Source: SZUA-36 sp963749115 (GTDB taxonomy: Bacteria > Pseudomonadota > Gammaproteobacteria > Xanthomonadales > SZUA-36). Taken from it: DNA of 64,000 nt. Under the pieces are notes generated by a model. The model was not told the DNA's origin. It saw only the letters and a program-made list of their open reading frames with translations, and searched no databases. Position numbers and translations under genes: made by a program. Below, piece by piece: positions 56,024-64,000 of this stretch; the stretch's first letter is position 1, and every line of letters starts with the position of its first letter. The stretch spans positions 124,001 through 188,000 of the forward strand of contig CAVVLP010000002.1 of assembly GCA_963749115.1 (NCBI GenBank), given 5' to 3'.

Positions 56024-56829
56024 GCCAGAGAATATCAGATTGTTTCACGGCTGCTAAACTGGCCGGTCGCAAAGTGTTGATACCTTTTATGACTGCCGGA
56101 GACCCCCACCCGGATTGGAGTGTTGCCGTGATGCATGCACTGGTAGACGGCGGCGCTGACCTGATTGAACTGGGTGTGCCATTCTCCGATCCGATGGCTG
56201 ATGGTACAGTTATCCAGTTGGCAAGCGAAAGAGCCATAGAAAAACAGGTTTCCCTCAGCAGGGTTTTACAAATGGTGGAGGCGTTTCGCAAAACCAATAG
56301 CCGTACACCGGTTGTGTTGATGGGTTATATGAACCCGGTAGAGCATTATGGACGGACACGTTTTCCAGCTGATGCAACAGCGGCGGGTGTCGACGGTCTG
56401 CTACTGGTTGATTGCCCCCCGGAAGAGCGTGATGACCTGGGCATTGCAATGCTTGAGACGGGCCTGGACGGTATCTGCCTGATAGCCCCGACGACTACCC
56501 GGGACCGGGTCAAGGATATATGCAGTGTTGCCAGCGGTTTTATTTACTATGTTTCGCTCAAGGGTATCACCGGTACAGGACAGCTGAATTCATCCGGGTT
56601 AGCCGAGCCGGTACATCAGATCAGGGAGTTCAGTGACCTGCCGGTGGCAGTGGGTTTTGGTATCAAGAACGCCGAAATGGCCGTCCGGGTTGCTGAACAT
56701 GCCGATGCGGTTGTGATTGGCAGTGCCCTGGTTGAAGCGCTTTCTGAAGCGAAAAACAAGGAGGAAGCCTGTTCAGTGGCAAAGGCATTTGTTGCGCCGG
56801 TGCGTAAGTCATTGGACAATATAGCTTGA
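56020..56829 (+). CDS. trpA: tryptophan synthase alpha chain
   Basis: Splits indole-glycerol phosphate and channels indole to TrpB. 269 residues, TIM barrel. Catalytic Glu50 and Asp61 lie in DLIELGVPFSDPMADG; the loop-6 region is YVSLKGITGTGQLNSS and the phosphate site AVGFGIKN. Intact and overlapping trpB; accD follows after 44 nt. Confidence 0.97.
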   Translation: MSQRISDCFTAAKLAGRKVLIPFMTAGDPHPDWSVAVMHALVDGGADLIELGVPFSDPMADGTVIQLASERAIEKQVSLSRVLQMVEAFRKTNSRTPVVLMGYMNPVEHYGRTRFPADATAAGVDGLLLVDCPPEERDDLGIAMLETGLDGICLIAPTTTRDRVKDICSVASGFIYYVSLKGITGTGQLNSSGLAEPVHQIREFSDLPVAVGFGIKNAEMAVRVAEHADAVVIGSALVEALSEAKNKEEACSVAKAFVAPVRKSLDNIA

Positions 56830-56873
56830 CCGCATATAAACACACCGACGCACACAGGACTAAGTAGACTGAT

Positions 56874-57764
56874 ATGAGCTGGTTCCAGAAATTCAGACCG
56901 TCGAGAATTCGTACTGAAGGCGGCAAAAAGCGCAATGTGCCTGAAGGCCTGTGGACTACCTGTTCCGTATGTACGGCAGTTTTGTATCGCCCGGAATTGG
57001 AAAGAAACTTGCAGGTTTGCCCGAAGTGCAGTCACCACATGCGTATCGGTGCCCGCAACCGTCTGGAGCAGTTTCTGGATCCGGGTGTGCACCGCGAAAT
57101 CGCAGCGAAGCTTGAATCGGTGGATGCATTACGCTTCAAAGACAGCAAAAAATACAAAGACCGGATTTCTGCCTCACAAAAGAAAACCGGTGAAACCGAT
57201 GCATTGATCGTTTTGGCAGGGCAGCTAAAGGGTGCAGACCTCGTAGCATGTGCATTTGAGTTTGGCTTCATGGGCGGCTCGATGGGTTCGGTGGTGGGCG
57301 AAAAATTTGCCCGTGCAGGACTGGAAAGCCTGCGGCTCAAAGCACCGTTGGTGTGTTTTTCCGCGAGTGGCGGAGCGCGTATGCAGGAAGGTCTTTTATC
57401 CTTGATGCAAATGGCTAAAACCAGCGTCGTGCTGGCCAGGTTAAGTGAGCATGGCCTCCCATTCATATCTGTTTTAGCCCACCCTACTACGGGAGGTGTT
57501 TCCGCCAGCCTGGGCATGCTGGGTGATATCAATGTAGCAGAGCCCATGGCACAAATCGGTTTCGCCGGACCCAGGGTTATCGAGCAAACTGTGCGTGAGA
57601 AGCTGCCTGAGGGTTTCCAGCGCAGCGAGTTCCTAATGCAAAAAGGCGCTGTAGACATGATCGTTGACCGGCGCAATATGCGTGACGAAATTGCTGCTTT
57701 GCTTGCGCTTTTAAGCTCGGGCAGGCTACCGCGACCGGTCAGTGGCGAATTAGTGAAAAGTTGA
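56874..57764 (+). CDS. accD: acetyl-CoA carboxylase carboxyltransferase subunit beta
   Basis: Transfers CO2 from carboxybiotin to acetyl-CoA with AccA, the first committed step of fatty acid synthesis (compare fabI at the left edge). 296 residues. The N-terminal zinc ribbon has C30-x2-C33 and C49-x2-C52. The crotonase-like core includes EFGFMGGSMGSVVGEK, FSASGGARMQEGLLSLMQM and LAHPTTGGVSASLGMLGD. Sits between trpA and folC, the normal gammaproteobacterial place. Confidence 0.97.
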   Translation: MSWFQKFRPSRIRTEGGKKRNVPEGLWTTCSVCTAVLYRPELERNLQVCPKCSHHMRIGARNRLEQFLDPGVHREIAAKLESVDALRFKDSKKYKDRISASQKKTGETDALIVLAGQLKGADLVACAFEFGFMGGSMGSVVGEKFARAGLESLRLKAPLVCFSASGGARMQEGLLSLMQMAKTSVVLARLSEHGLPFISVLAHPTTGGVSASLGMLGDINVAEPMAQIGFAGPRVIEQTVREKLPEGFQRSEFLMQKGAVDMIVDRRNMRDEIAALLALLSSGRLPRPVSGELVKS

Positions 57765-57804
57765 TTTTCAACGGAAATTATCAACTTAAACAAAAGTATA
57801 CGTG

Positions 57805-59130
57805 ATGAATCTCGACAGGTGGCTGGGTTTGCTTGAACAACGCCATCCGCAGGTGATCGAACTTGGGCTTGGGCGTTGTGGCACAGTTTATAAACGGATG
57901 GGTTCACCCAGGCCGGCAACCAGGGTATTTACCGTGGCCGGTACCAACGGTAAGGGTTCAACGGTCGCTTATCTTGCAGCGATGAGTGGCAGTCTTGGTC
58001 AGCGATACGGTGCTTTCACTTCACCCCATATTTTTCGTTTCAATGAACGCATCAGCGTCATGGGTGAACCGGTATCCGATAACTGCCTGGTGCGGGCCTT
58101 TGAACAGGTTGAAGCGGCGCGTGATGAAGTTTCGCTGACCTATTTTGAGTTTACTACACTGGCCGCACTGTTGATTCTGAACCAGTCTAAACTTGATTGC
58201 GCTGTCCTTGAGGTGGGTCTGGGTGGCCTTCTGGATACGGTTAACCTCGTCGATGCTGATTGCACGGTTATTACCCCGATCGGTCTGGATCACCAGGAAT
58301 ATCTGGGTCCGGATCTGTACTCCATAGCAACCGAGAAAGCGGGGATTATGCGCCCAGCTACACCGGTTGTTTGTACGGAAACTGATCCACCCCTGCCGAT
58401 ACTGGAAATTGCGGCAGACCTGCAAGCGCCGGTTTATCGGCGTGGCGTTGACTTCGATCTGATCCAGCACCATGGCTTGGATCCTGGCTTGCTTCAGTTT
58501 TCGCTGGGTGATCAATCAATGGCCGTGTCAACGCCACCCATGGGTGGAAAACACCAACTCGATAACCTTGCGGCGGCATTGGCTGCACTGGTTGTAATGA
58601 ACCCTGACTGCACGGTGAAAGCCAATGAAATTTCAGCTGCAATTCAAGGTTGCCGGGTGCCTGGCCGGCTTCAGAAAGTACTTTCCTCGCCTGAAATACT
58701 GCTGGATGTGGGGCACAACGAACTCGCTGCCGAGGCCCTGGCCGTTTTTCTTGAAGGCAGTCAGCGATCAAATACGACCTGTCTACTGGCGATGTTGGCC
58801 GATAAGTCAGCCGAGGCGGTTGCACACGCCATGGCTCATGTCTGCAAACGCTGGTTGTGCGCTGATTCATCGGGTCCCAGGGGACAGTCCGGAGAGCAAC
58901 TGGCCCGGCGAATTCGTACTGCGCTACCGACAGCGAAGGTCAGCGCTTTTGGCCCACTGGATGACGCCATGCAAGAAGCGCTGTCCAGCGCAGGAAAGAA
59001 TGAAACGATCCTGGTCTTCGGTTCTTTTACGACCGTTTCAGCCGCTGCCCACTGGCTGCAAAACAGCTTGCGGCACGACAGGCATGATGCTGATAGAATC
59101 AGCGGGGACGAATCTGGAAACGGTCCTTGA
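57805..59130 (+). CDS. folC: dihydrofolate/folylpolyglutamate synthase
   Basis: Adds glutate units to folate precursors, converting dihydropteroate to dihydrofolate and extending tetrahydrofolate. 441 residues from ATG 57805 (a GTG lies one codon earlier). Mur-ligase fold: P-loop GTNGKGST at residues 46-53, FTSPHIFRFNERI, VLEVGLGGLLDTVNLVDAD and GLDHQEYLG, then the C-terminal domain with PGRLQKVLSSPEILLDVGHN. The stop is 10 nt before the SPOR-protein start. Confidence 0.95.
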   Translation: MNLDRWLGLLEQRHPQVIELGLGRCGTVYKRMGSPRPATRVFTVAGTNGKGSTVAYLAAMSGSLGQRYGAFTSPHIFRFNERISVMGEPVSDNCLVRAFEQVEAARDEVSLTYFEFTTLAALLILNQSKLDCAVLEVGLGGLLDTVNLVDADCTVITPIGLDHQEYLGPDLYSIATEKAGIMRPATPVVCTETDPPLPILEIAADLQAPVYRRGVDFDLIQHHGLDPGLLQFSLGDQSMAVSTPPMGGKHQLDNLAAALAALVVMNPDCTVKANEISAAIQGCRVPGRLQKVLSSPEILLDVGHNELAAEALAVFLEGSQRSNTTCLLAMLADKSAEAVAHAMAHVCKRWLCADSSGPRGQSGEQLARRIRTALPTAKVSAFGPLDDAMQEALSSAGKNETILVFGSFTTVSAAAHWLQNSLRHDRHDADRISGDESGNGP

Positions 59131-59140
59131 GAAAAACCAA

Positions 59141-60148
59141 ATGGATAAAGCACTAAAACAAAGACTGGTCGGCGCAAGCGTATTGATTATTCTTGCCGTT
59201 ATCGTATTACCCATGTTGCTCAGCGGGCGCTCCGACAGGCTCAAACACGAATCCAGCCTGATCGAATTACCCCCCAGGCCCGATGAATTGTCCATTGAAA
59301 CGCGACGTTTCCCGGTCGGAATTCCAAATAAGCCTTCGCCAGGCGCAGAGCAGGTGGCCGACGATAACCAGGGCCAAACGCAAACCAAAGAGATTGATTT
59401 GGCATCTGCCAATATCCAAACACAGGTTCCTAACCCGCAACAGGAAACTGGCATTGCCGAAGATCAGGTGCCGGTACCGGATGTCGACGATATACAGGCG
59501 CCAGGGAGTGAGTCTGTTGAAGAACAAACGCCGCTGGATACCGGGGAAGCGGCACAGACGGTAACCTCCATTACTTTGACTTCTGGCAAGGAAAAGTCAC
59601 TTGAACTCCCCGAGGCTGTTGAAAGTTCGGAAGATACGCCACGTTACCTGGTACAGGTGGCAAGCTTCAGTAATGAGAAAAACGCGAATGCGTTGGCCGG
59701 TTTGCTGAAGGCAGAAGACTTACCGGTACTTATGGATGTGGTGGACCGGCCGGCCGGCCGTATGTACCGGGTCCGTGTTGGTCCGTACGCCAAACGGCCT
59801 GATGCCGATGCACTTGTCTCCAGCCTCGGTATGAAAATGACCGATTTAAACCCGCGGGTGCTGGATTTGAGACCGGATGAGAGCGCGCCGGTTTCGAGTC
59901 CCTCTGATCCGCTGGTACGATGGGTCGTGCAGGTCGGTAGTTTCAGCAAATCAAAAAGTGCCGAAGACCTGGTGGCCAGGTTGCGTCTTGCAGGTCTGAG
60001 CGCATTTTCAGAGAAGATAAGCTCGCCGTCCGGCACGGTTTACAAGGTTCGCATTGGTCCTGAGCTTGACCGTGACCGGGCGGCGGAACTGGCACGTAAA
60101 GTCAAAACCGAACACCAGCTCGATGCTTTTGTAACAACCCAGGAATAG
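59141..60148 (+). CDS. dedD: DedD-like cell-division protein with two SPOR domains
   Basis: 335 residues. An N-terminal membrane helix (VGASVLIILAVIVLPMLLSG, about 10-29), a long Pro/Gln/Glu-rich periplasmic linker, and two SPOR domains: residues ~167-235 (RYLVQVASFSNEKNANALAG ... VRVGPY) and ~260-335 (RWVVQVGSFSKSKSAEDLVA ... VRIGPE). SPOR domains bind denuded septal peptidoglycan. DedD and similar proteins at this locus usually have one SPOR, so the duplication is notable. Conserved position between folC and cvpA. Starts at ATG 59141; the long upstream frame is a folC shadow. Confidence 0.88.
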   Translation: MDKALKQRLVGASVLIILAVIVLPMLLSGRSDRLKHESSLIELPPRPDELSIETRRFPVGIPNKPSPGAEQVADDNQGQTQTKEIDLASANIQTQVPNPQQETGIAEDQVPVPDVDDIQAPGSESVEEQTPLDTGEAAQTVTSITLTSGKEKSLELPEAVESSEDTPRYLVQVASFSNEKNANALAGLLKAEDLPVLMDVVDRPAGRMYRVRVGPYAKRPDADALVSSLGMKMTDLNPRVLDLRPDESAPVSSPSDPLVRWVVQVGSFSKSKSAEDLVARLRLAGLSAFSEKISSPSGTVYKVRIGPELDRDRAAELARKVKTEHQLDAFVTTQE

Positions 60149-60159
60149 CCGGACGCACG

Positions 60160-60693
60160 ATGCAGTATGCTGATTACGTTGTACTTGCCATCATCACAAT
60201 ATCGATATTGGTGGGTTCAATCAGGGGCTTTGTAAAGGAGGCATTTTCACTGGCTGTCTGGGCCGCGGCCTTTCTGATTGCGTTTCAGTATTCCGGCGCG
60301 TTGGCCCTGCAACTGGAAAACCACATTGAACTACCATCGGTACGCACGTCACTGGCATTTGCCGGTCTTTTTATTTCGGTATTACTGGTGGGTGGCCTGT
60401 TGACTTTCCTGGTAGGAAAACTGGTTGAAAAAACAGGGCTCAGTGGCACCGACCGTTTATTGGGTGGAGTTTTTGGAGGAGTCAGGGGTGTGGCGCTGGT
60501 GCTTGCTATCATACTTTTCGCCGGGATGACGCCGGTGCCACAGGACCCATGGTGGCAGCAATCGAGAACGATACAGAGCCTGATGCCGCTGGCTGAGTGG
60601 TCGGCGCAATTCCTGCCTGACTACATCCTGGAACATATGGAATTGAACATAGACAAACAAGCGGCCAAACAAGTCGCGGTCGCTGGCCTGTAG
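60160..60693 (+). CDS. cvpA: CvpA-family inner membrane protein
   Basis: 177 residues with four hydrophobic segments. VVLAIITISILVGSIRGFVK at the start and LSGTDRLLGGVFGGVRGVAL are the family signatures. CvpA is linked to colicin V production and, more generally, to envelope and bile-salt tolerance; the molecular role is not established. Located 11 nt after the SPOR gene and 49 nt before purF, the classic cvpA-purF pair. Confidence 0.93.
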   Translation: MQYADYVVLAIITISILVGSIRGFVKEAFSLAVWAAAFLIAFQYSGALALQLENHIELPSVRTSLAFAGLFISVLLVGGLLTFLVGKLVEKTGLSGTDRLLGGVFGGVRGVALVLAIILFAGMTPVPQDPWWQQSRTIQSLMPLAEWSAQFLPDYILEHMELNIDKQAAKQVAVAGL

Positions 60694-60742
60694 CATGGTA
60701 GAATGCGCGCGCGACCAGCCCGTTGAGGCAAGGATATTCTGA

Positions 60743-62239
60743 ATGTGTGGAATCATTGGTATTGTCGGTAAGCAGGCAGTCACGCCCTCAATTTATGACG
60801 CTTTGACCATATTGCAACATCGCGGGCAGGATGCTGCGGGTATTGCCACGCTGGACGGTCACAAGATTCGGTTGTTCAAAGGCAATGGCCTGGTCGCCGA
60901 CGTATTTCCGCATTCCGAGTTGGCAAAATTAAAAGGTAATGTGGGTATCGGGCATGTCAGGTACCCGACAGCAGGATCTTCCAACCTCGATGAAGCCCAG
61001 CCGTTTTATGTCAATTCCCCTTACGGTATCGTGCTTGGACATAATGGCAACCTGATTAACGCCTCAGCGGTGAAGCAGGAGTTGTTCGACAGCGATCGCC
61101 GCCATCTCAATACCGAGTCGGATTCAGAAGTTTTACTGAATGTGTTTGCACATGAATTGCATCGTCTTGGCCCGGCCGGTATGCAGCCAAAAGATGTTTT
61201 CGAGGCAGTTGATGGTATGCATCAACGCTGCAAAGGAGCCTATTCCGTTATCGCGATGATCAGCGGCAAGGGCGTCCTGGGGTTTCGTGATCCGCATGGA
61301 ATTCGCCCCGTCGTGTTGGGGTATAAAGATACGGACAAGGGCAGGGAGTACGCGATTGCTTCAGAGAGCGTAGCCCTGGACACACTGGATTTCACCCTGA
61401 TGCGTGATTTGGAACCGGGTGAATCCGTGTTTATAACCCTCGGTGGTGAGTTGCACACCCATGTAAGCCAGTATGCTGAGACCGCCAGTCCATGCATTTT
61501 TGAGTACGTCTACTTTGCCCGTCCCGACTCCATGCTGGATAAAATCTCGGTCTACAAGGCCCGTTTGCGTATGGGGCAGGCACTGGCCAGAAAGATTTTG
61601 AACGAATGGCCAGATCATGATATCGATGTGGTTATACCGATTCCGGATACAAGCCGTACCGCAGCCTTGCCGCTGGCCTACGATTTGAACGTCAAATATC
61701 GTGAGGGTTTTATCAAGAACCGTTACATTGGCCGGACATTCATCATGCCGGGACAGGAGCAACGCAAGCGCTCGGTCAAGCATAAACTGAATGCCGTGAG
61801 CCTGGAGTTCCGTGGCAAAAATGTTCTGCTGGTGGATGATTCTATCGTCAGGGGGACGACGTCACGTCAGATTATTCAGATGGCCCGCGATGCAGGTGCC
61901 AGAAAGGTTTATTTTGCCTCAGCCTCTCCGCCCGTGCGTTACCCTAATGTTTATGGTATCGATATGCCAGCGCCATCCGAACTGATCGCCAGTGGCCGTA
62001 ATGAAAAACAAATTGAAGAGGAATTGGGCGCTGACCGTCTCATTTACCAGGAACTGGCTGATTTGATTGAAGCCTGTCGGGAGGGCAATCCGGGGATCAC
62101 GCGGTTTGATACGTCCTGCTTCTCAGGTGAATATGTCACAGGTGTGGAAGACGGGTACCTGGAAGACCTACAGAACAGACGATCCGATCAGGCCAAGCTG
62201 GAAAATAGTCATAAAGCAAGGGCGCGATTGACTGGCTGA
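60743..62239 (+). CDS. purF: amidophosphoribosyltransferase PurF
   Basis: First step of purine synthesis, making phosphoribosylamine from PRPP and glutamine. 498 residues. After Met removal Cys1 of MCGIIGIVG is the glutaminase nucleophile; IGHVRYPTAGSS, GHNGNLIN and the PRPP loop VLLVDDSIVRGTTSRQI (near residue 365) are all present. Intact. serC follows after 82 nt. Confidence 0.97.
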   Translation: MCGIIGIVGKQAVTPSIYDALTILQHRGQDAAGIATLDGHKIRLFKGNGLVADVFPHSELAKLKGNVGIGHVRYPTAGSSNLDEAQPFYVNSPYGIVLGHNGNLINASAVKQELFDSDRRHLNTESDSEVLLNVFAHELHRLGPAGMQPKDVFEAVDGMHQRCKGAYSVIAMISGKGVLGFRDPHGIRPVVLGYKDTDKGREYAIASESVALDTLDFTLMRDLEPGESVFITLGGELHTHVSQYAETASPCIFEYVYFARPDSMLDKISVYKARLRMGQALARKILNEWPDHDIDVVIPIPDTSRTAALPLAYDLNVKYREGFIKNRYIGRTFIMPGQEQRKRSVKHKLNAVSLEFRGKNVLLVDDSIVRGTTSRQIIQMARDAGARKVYFASASPPVRYPNVYGIDMPAPSELIASGRNEKQIEEELGADRLIYQELADLIEACREGNPGITRFDTSCFSGEYVTGVEDGYLEDLQNRRSDQAKLENSHKARARLTG

Positions 62240-62321
62240 TTCTTTTTCGCTATGGCAGACAGGCTCTACAGGCCTTATCATGCAGTGACTGGACAGACTT
62301 TCTGACGAGGGGTTTAATCAA

Positions 62322-63401
62322 ATGACACGAATTTTCAATTTTTGTGCCGGACCGGCGACTTTACCCCTGCCGGTTCTCGAAAAAGCCCGGGACGAACTGC
62401 TGGACTATCACGGTCTGGGTATGTCGGTCATGGAAATTTCTCACCGCAGTGCCGCTTTCGATGAATTGGCAGACTCAACAGAGGCCTGTCTAAGACGGTT
62501 GCTATCCATATCGGATGATTATGCTGTTTTGTTTCTCGCCGGCGGTGCGACCATGCAGTTCGCCCAGGTTCCGCTGAATCTGGCGAGCCCGGACCGGCCG
62601 GGGGCCTATATCGTTGATGGCAGTTGGAGCAAAAAGGCATTCAGTATCGCCCGGCGCATGGGTCTCGCCCGGCTTGCCGCCAGCTCCGAAGATACCGGGT
62701 TCAAATCGATTCCGTCACAAAGTGAATGGAACCTCGAAGGCAAGCCTGCCTACCTTCACTACGCGAGCAATGAAACCATATCCGGTGTGCAATTCAGGCA
62801 GCCACCTGAAAGTGACTTGCCGCTGGTCTCTGATATGTCATCCGACATCCTTTCCAGACCTGTAGATGTCGGAAAATTTGGTGTCATTTATGCCGGTGCG
62901 CAAAAAAATATTGGCCAGGCCGGCCTGGCCCTGGTGATCGTCAGAAAAGACCTGTTGCAGGATCTTCCCGCTGAACAGCCTGATTTGCAGTCATGGAAAA
63001 TTCAGTATCGGCAAGGATCACGTCTGAACACGCCACCGACCTATGCCTGGTATATTGCCGGTCTGGTATTTGATTGGGTAGAAGCAAGTGGTGGCGTAGA
63101 ACGAATGGCACAACTCAATCAGATCAAGGCGGATACTTTTTACCAATTCCTCGATCAAAGTGCGTTTTATCTGAACGACATTCCGCCGCAGTTCCGCTCG
63201 CATATGAACATTCCTTTCCAGATAGTGGATGAATCCCTGCATGGGCGGTTTGTTGCCGAAGCTGAGGCAGCGGGTCTGAGCAGCCTGAAAGGTCATCGGT
63301 CAGTGGGTGGCATGAGGGCAAGTATTTACAACGCAATGCCCATTGAAGGTGTTGAGGCTTTGATAAGTTTCATGAAGGAATTTGAGAGCAAAGCAGGTTG
63401 A
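62322..63401 (+). CDS. serC: phosphoserine aminotransferase SerC
   Basis: PLP enzyme of serine synthesis (3-phosphohydroxypyruvate to phosphoserine), also used in pyridoxal synthesis. 359 residues. MTRIFNFCAGPATLP, GMSVMEISHRS, LAGGATMQFAQVPLNL and the PLP lysine in YAGAQKNIGQAGLALVIV are diagnostic. GAGGGG lies about 12 nt before the ATG. The stop overlaps the pheA start (TGATG). Confidence 0.97.
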   Translation: MTRIFNFCAGPATLPLPVLEKARDELLDYHGLGMSVMEISHRSAAFDELADSTEACLRRLLSISDDYAVLFLAGGATMQFAQVPLNLASPDRPGAYIVDGSWSKKAFSIARRMGLARLAASSEDTGFKSIPSQSEWNLEGKPAYLHYASNETISGVQFRQPPESDLPLVSDMSSDILSRPVDVGKFGVIYAGAQKNIGQAGLALVIVRKDLLQDLPAEQPDLQSWKIQYRQGSRLNTPPTYAWYIAGLVFDWVEASGGVERMAQLNQIKADTFYQFLDQSAFYLNDIPPQFRSHMNIPFQIVDESLHGRFVAEAEAAGLSSLKGHRSVGGMRASIYNAMPIEGVEALISFMKEFESKAG

Positions 63402-64000
63402 TGGAAAACAAAAAACAAGAGACGGACGGCAGGGATCAGGCAACACTGGATGAAGTGCGGCAGGAAATCGATGTCACTTGATTCACAAATTCAGGCGCTG
63501 ATCAGTGCTCGCGCCCGCCTGGCACAGGCAGTGCGTGAATCGAAGGGCGAACTCGACAATGCTGTTGATTATTACCGTCCGGAGCGTGAAGCCCAGGTTC
63601 TCAGGGGTGTTCTGGAACGCAATGACGGTCCGATCAGTGATGCCGAGATGTTGCGATTGTTTCGGGAAATCATGTCAGTCTGCATGGCTCAACAGGAACC
63701 GCTGAAAATCGCTTTTCTCGGTCCCGAGGGCACTTTTACGCAACAGGCGGTTAACCAGCATTTCGGACATTCGGTACAGGCGCTTGGACTTACCGGTATT
63801 GATGATGTTTTTTCCCAGGTGGAATCCGCCGAGGCAGATTTTGGCGTGGTGCCGGTAGAGAACTCTAACCAGGGGATTGTCAGCCATACACTCGACAGGT
63901 TTGTAGATTCTGATTTGAAAGTTTGCGGTGAGATAGAAATGGCCATTCACCATAATTTGCTGAGCCAGGCTAAGAGCCTGTCGCAAATTGAACGAATTTA
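63401..64000 (+). CDS. pheA: chorismate mutase/prephenate dehydratase (P-protein), partial, one frame break
   Basis: Bifunctional enzyme of phenylalanine synthesis; the 3' end lies beyond the window. The ATG at 63401 overlaps the serC stop. The chorismate mutase domain begins TLDEVRQEID, breaks at 63468-63475, and resumes as SLDSQIQALISARARLAQAV; dropping the G of GATGTCAC restores it. YYRPEREAQVLRGV closes the mutase domain and KIAFLGPEGTFTQQAV opens the dehydratase domain, with VVPVENSNQGIV visible before the edge. Because the break is at an ordinary position in an essential gene, a sequence error is likely. The serC-pheA pair is common in Gammaproteobacteria. Confidence 0.93.

Noticed and set aside
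1..64000. CRISPR array, prophage, IS element or toxin-antitoxin pair
   Set aside because: No regularly spaced direct repeats, integrase, transposase, capsid or toxin-like genes were recognised on either strand.

Overview
The window reads as a chromosomal segment of a gammaproteobacterium. The strongest sign is the right-hand third, where the order prmB-aroC-asd-fimV-truA-trpF-trpB-trpA-accD-folC-SPOR-cvpA-purF is a classic gammaproteobacterial backbone. tamA/tamB, DksA, YidD, PpnN and a CrbS/CrbR-type acetate switch agree with this. A group-1e-like [NiFe] hydrogenase (hynS-isp1-isp2-hynL order), a DcaP-like porin, a long TonB-dependent receptor and an M2 peptidase lipoprotein would suit an uncultivated marine or sediment lineage, but the genus cannot be fixed from this sequence alone. 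No prophage, transposase, integrase or CRISPR array was seen.

Layout. 1-2160: fabI (cut by the window edge) and a dihydroorotase, both on the minus strand. 2161-2851: a gene-free stretch with two large hairpin repeats. 2852-8421: hypC-hypB-hypD-hypF-hypE on the minus strand (no hypA here). 8422-8618: a divergent control region with two FNR/ANR-type boxes. 8619-15123: hydrogenase operon on the plus strand (maturation protease, HupH-like, small subunit, Isp1, Isp2, an unknown 153-residue protein, large subunit, a tiny membrane protein). 15186-20734: yidD, dksA, sufE, cysS, pepQ, an unknown gene and a ZIP-like permease. 20797-26601: tamA-tamB. 26757-39355: a carbon-use region with a porin, a CrbR-like regulator, a CrbS-like transporter/sensor kinase, DUF4212 plus an acetate-type Na+ symporter, a DUF294 nucleotidyltransferase, a DnaQ-like exonuclease and propionate-CoA ligase. 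39356-39677: tRNA-Pro(CGG) followed by an unusual tRNA-linked repeat. 40052-48067: TonB receptor, ppnN, M2 peptidase, a third hairpin repeat and psd. 48190-64000: housekeeping genes for translation-factor methylation, aromatic amino acid, aspartate-family, purine, folate and fatty acid synthesis, ending inside pheA.

How the genes work together. The hyp genes build the NiFe(CN)2CO centre, the protease trims HynL, and HynSL would feed H2 electrons through Isp2/Isp1 to the membrane. The paired FNR-type boxes suggest that both operons respond to oxygen. The CrbS/CrbR block places a sensor, a short-chain acid transporter and an acyl-CoA ligase side by side.

Data caution. At least 18 reading-frame breaks fall in 13 genes, including essential ones (cysS, truA, trpF, pheA). 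Every gene with a single break has a length of 1 modulo 3, which points to a one-base-insertion error bias in the underlying assembly rather than true gene decay. Broken genes are therefore annotated here as single CDS features with the likely break position stated.
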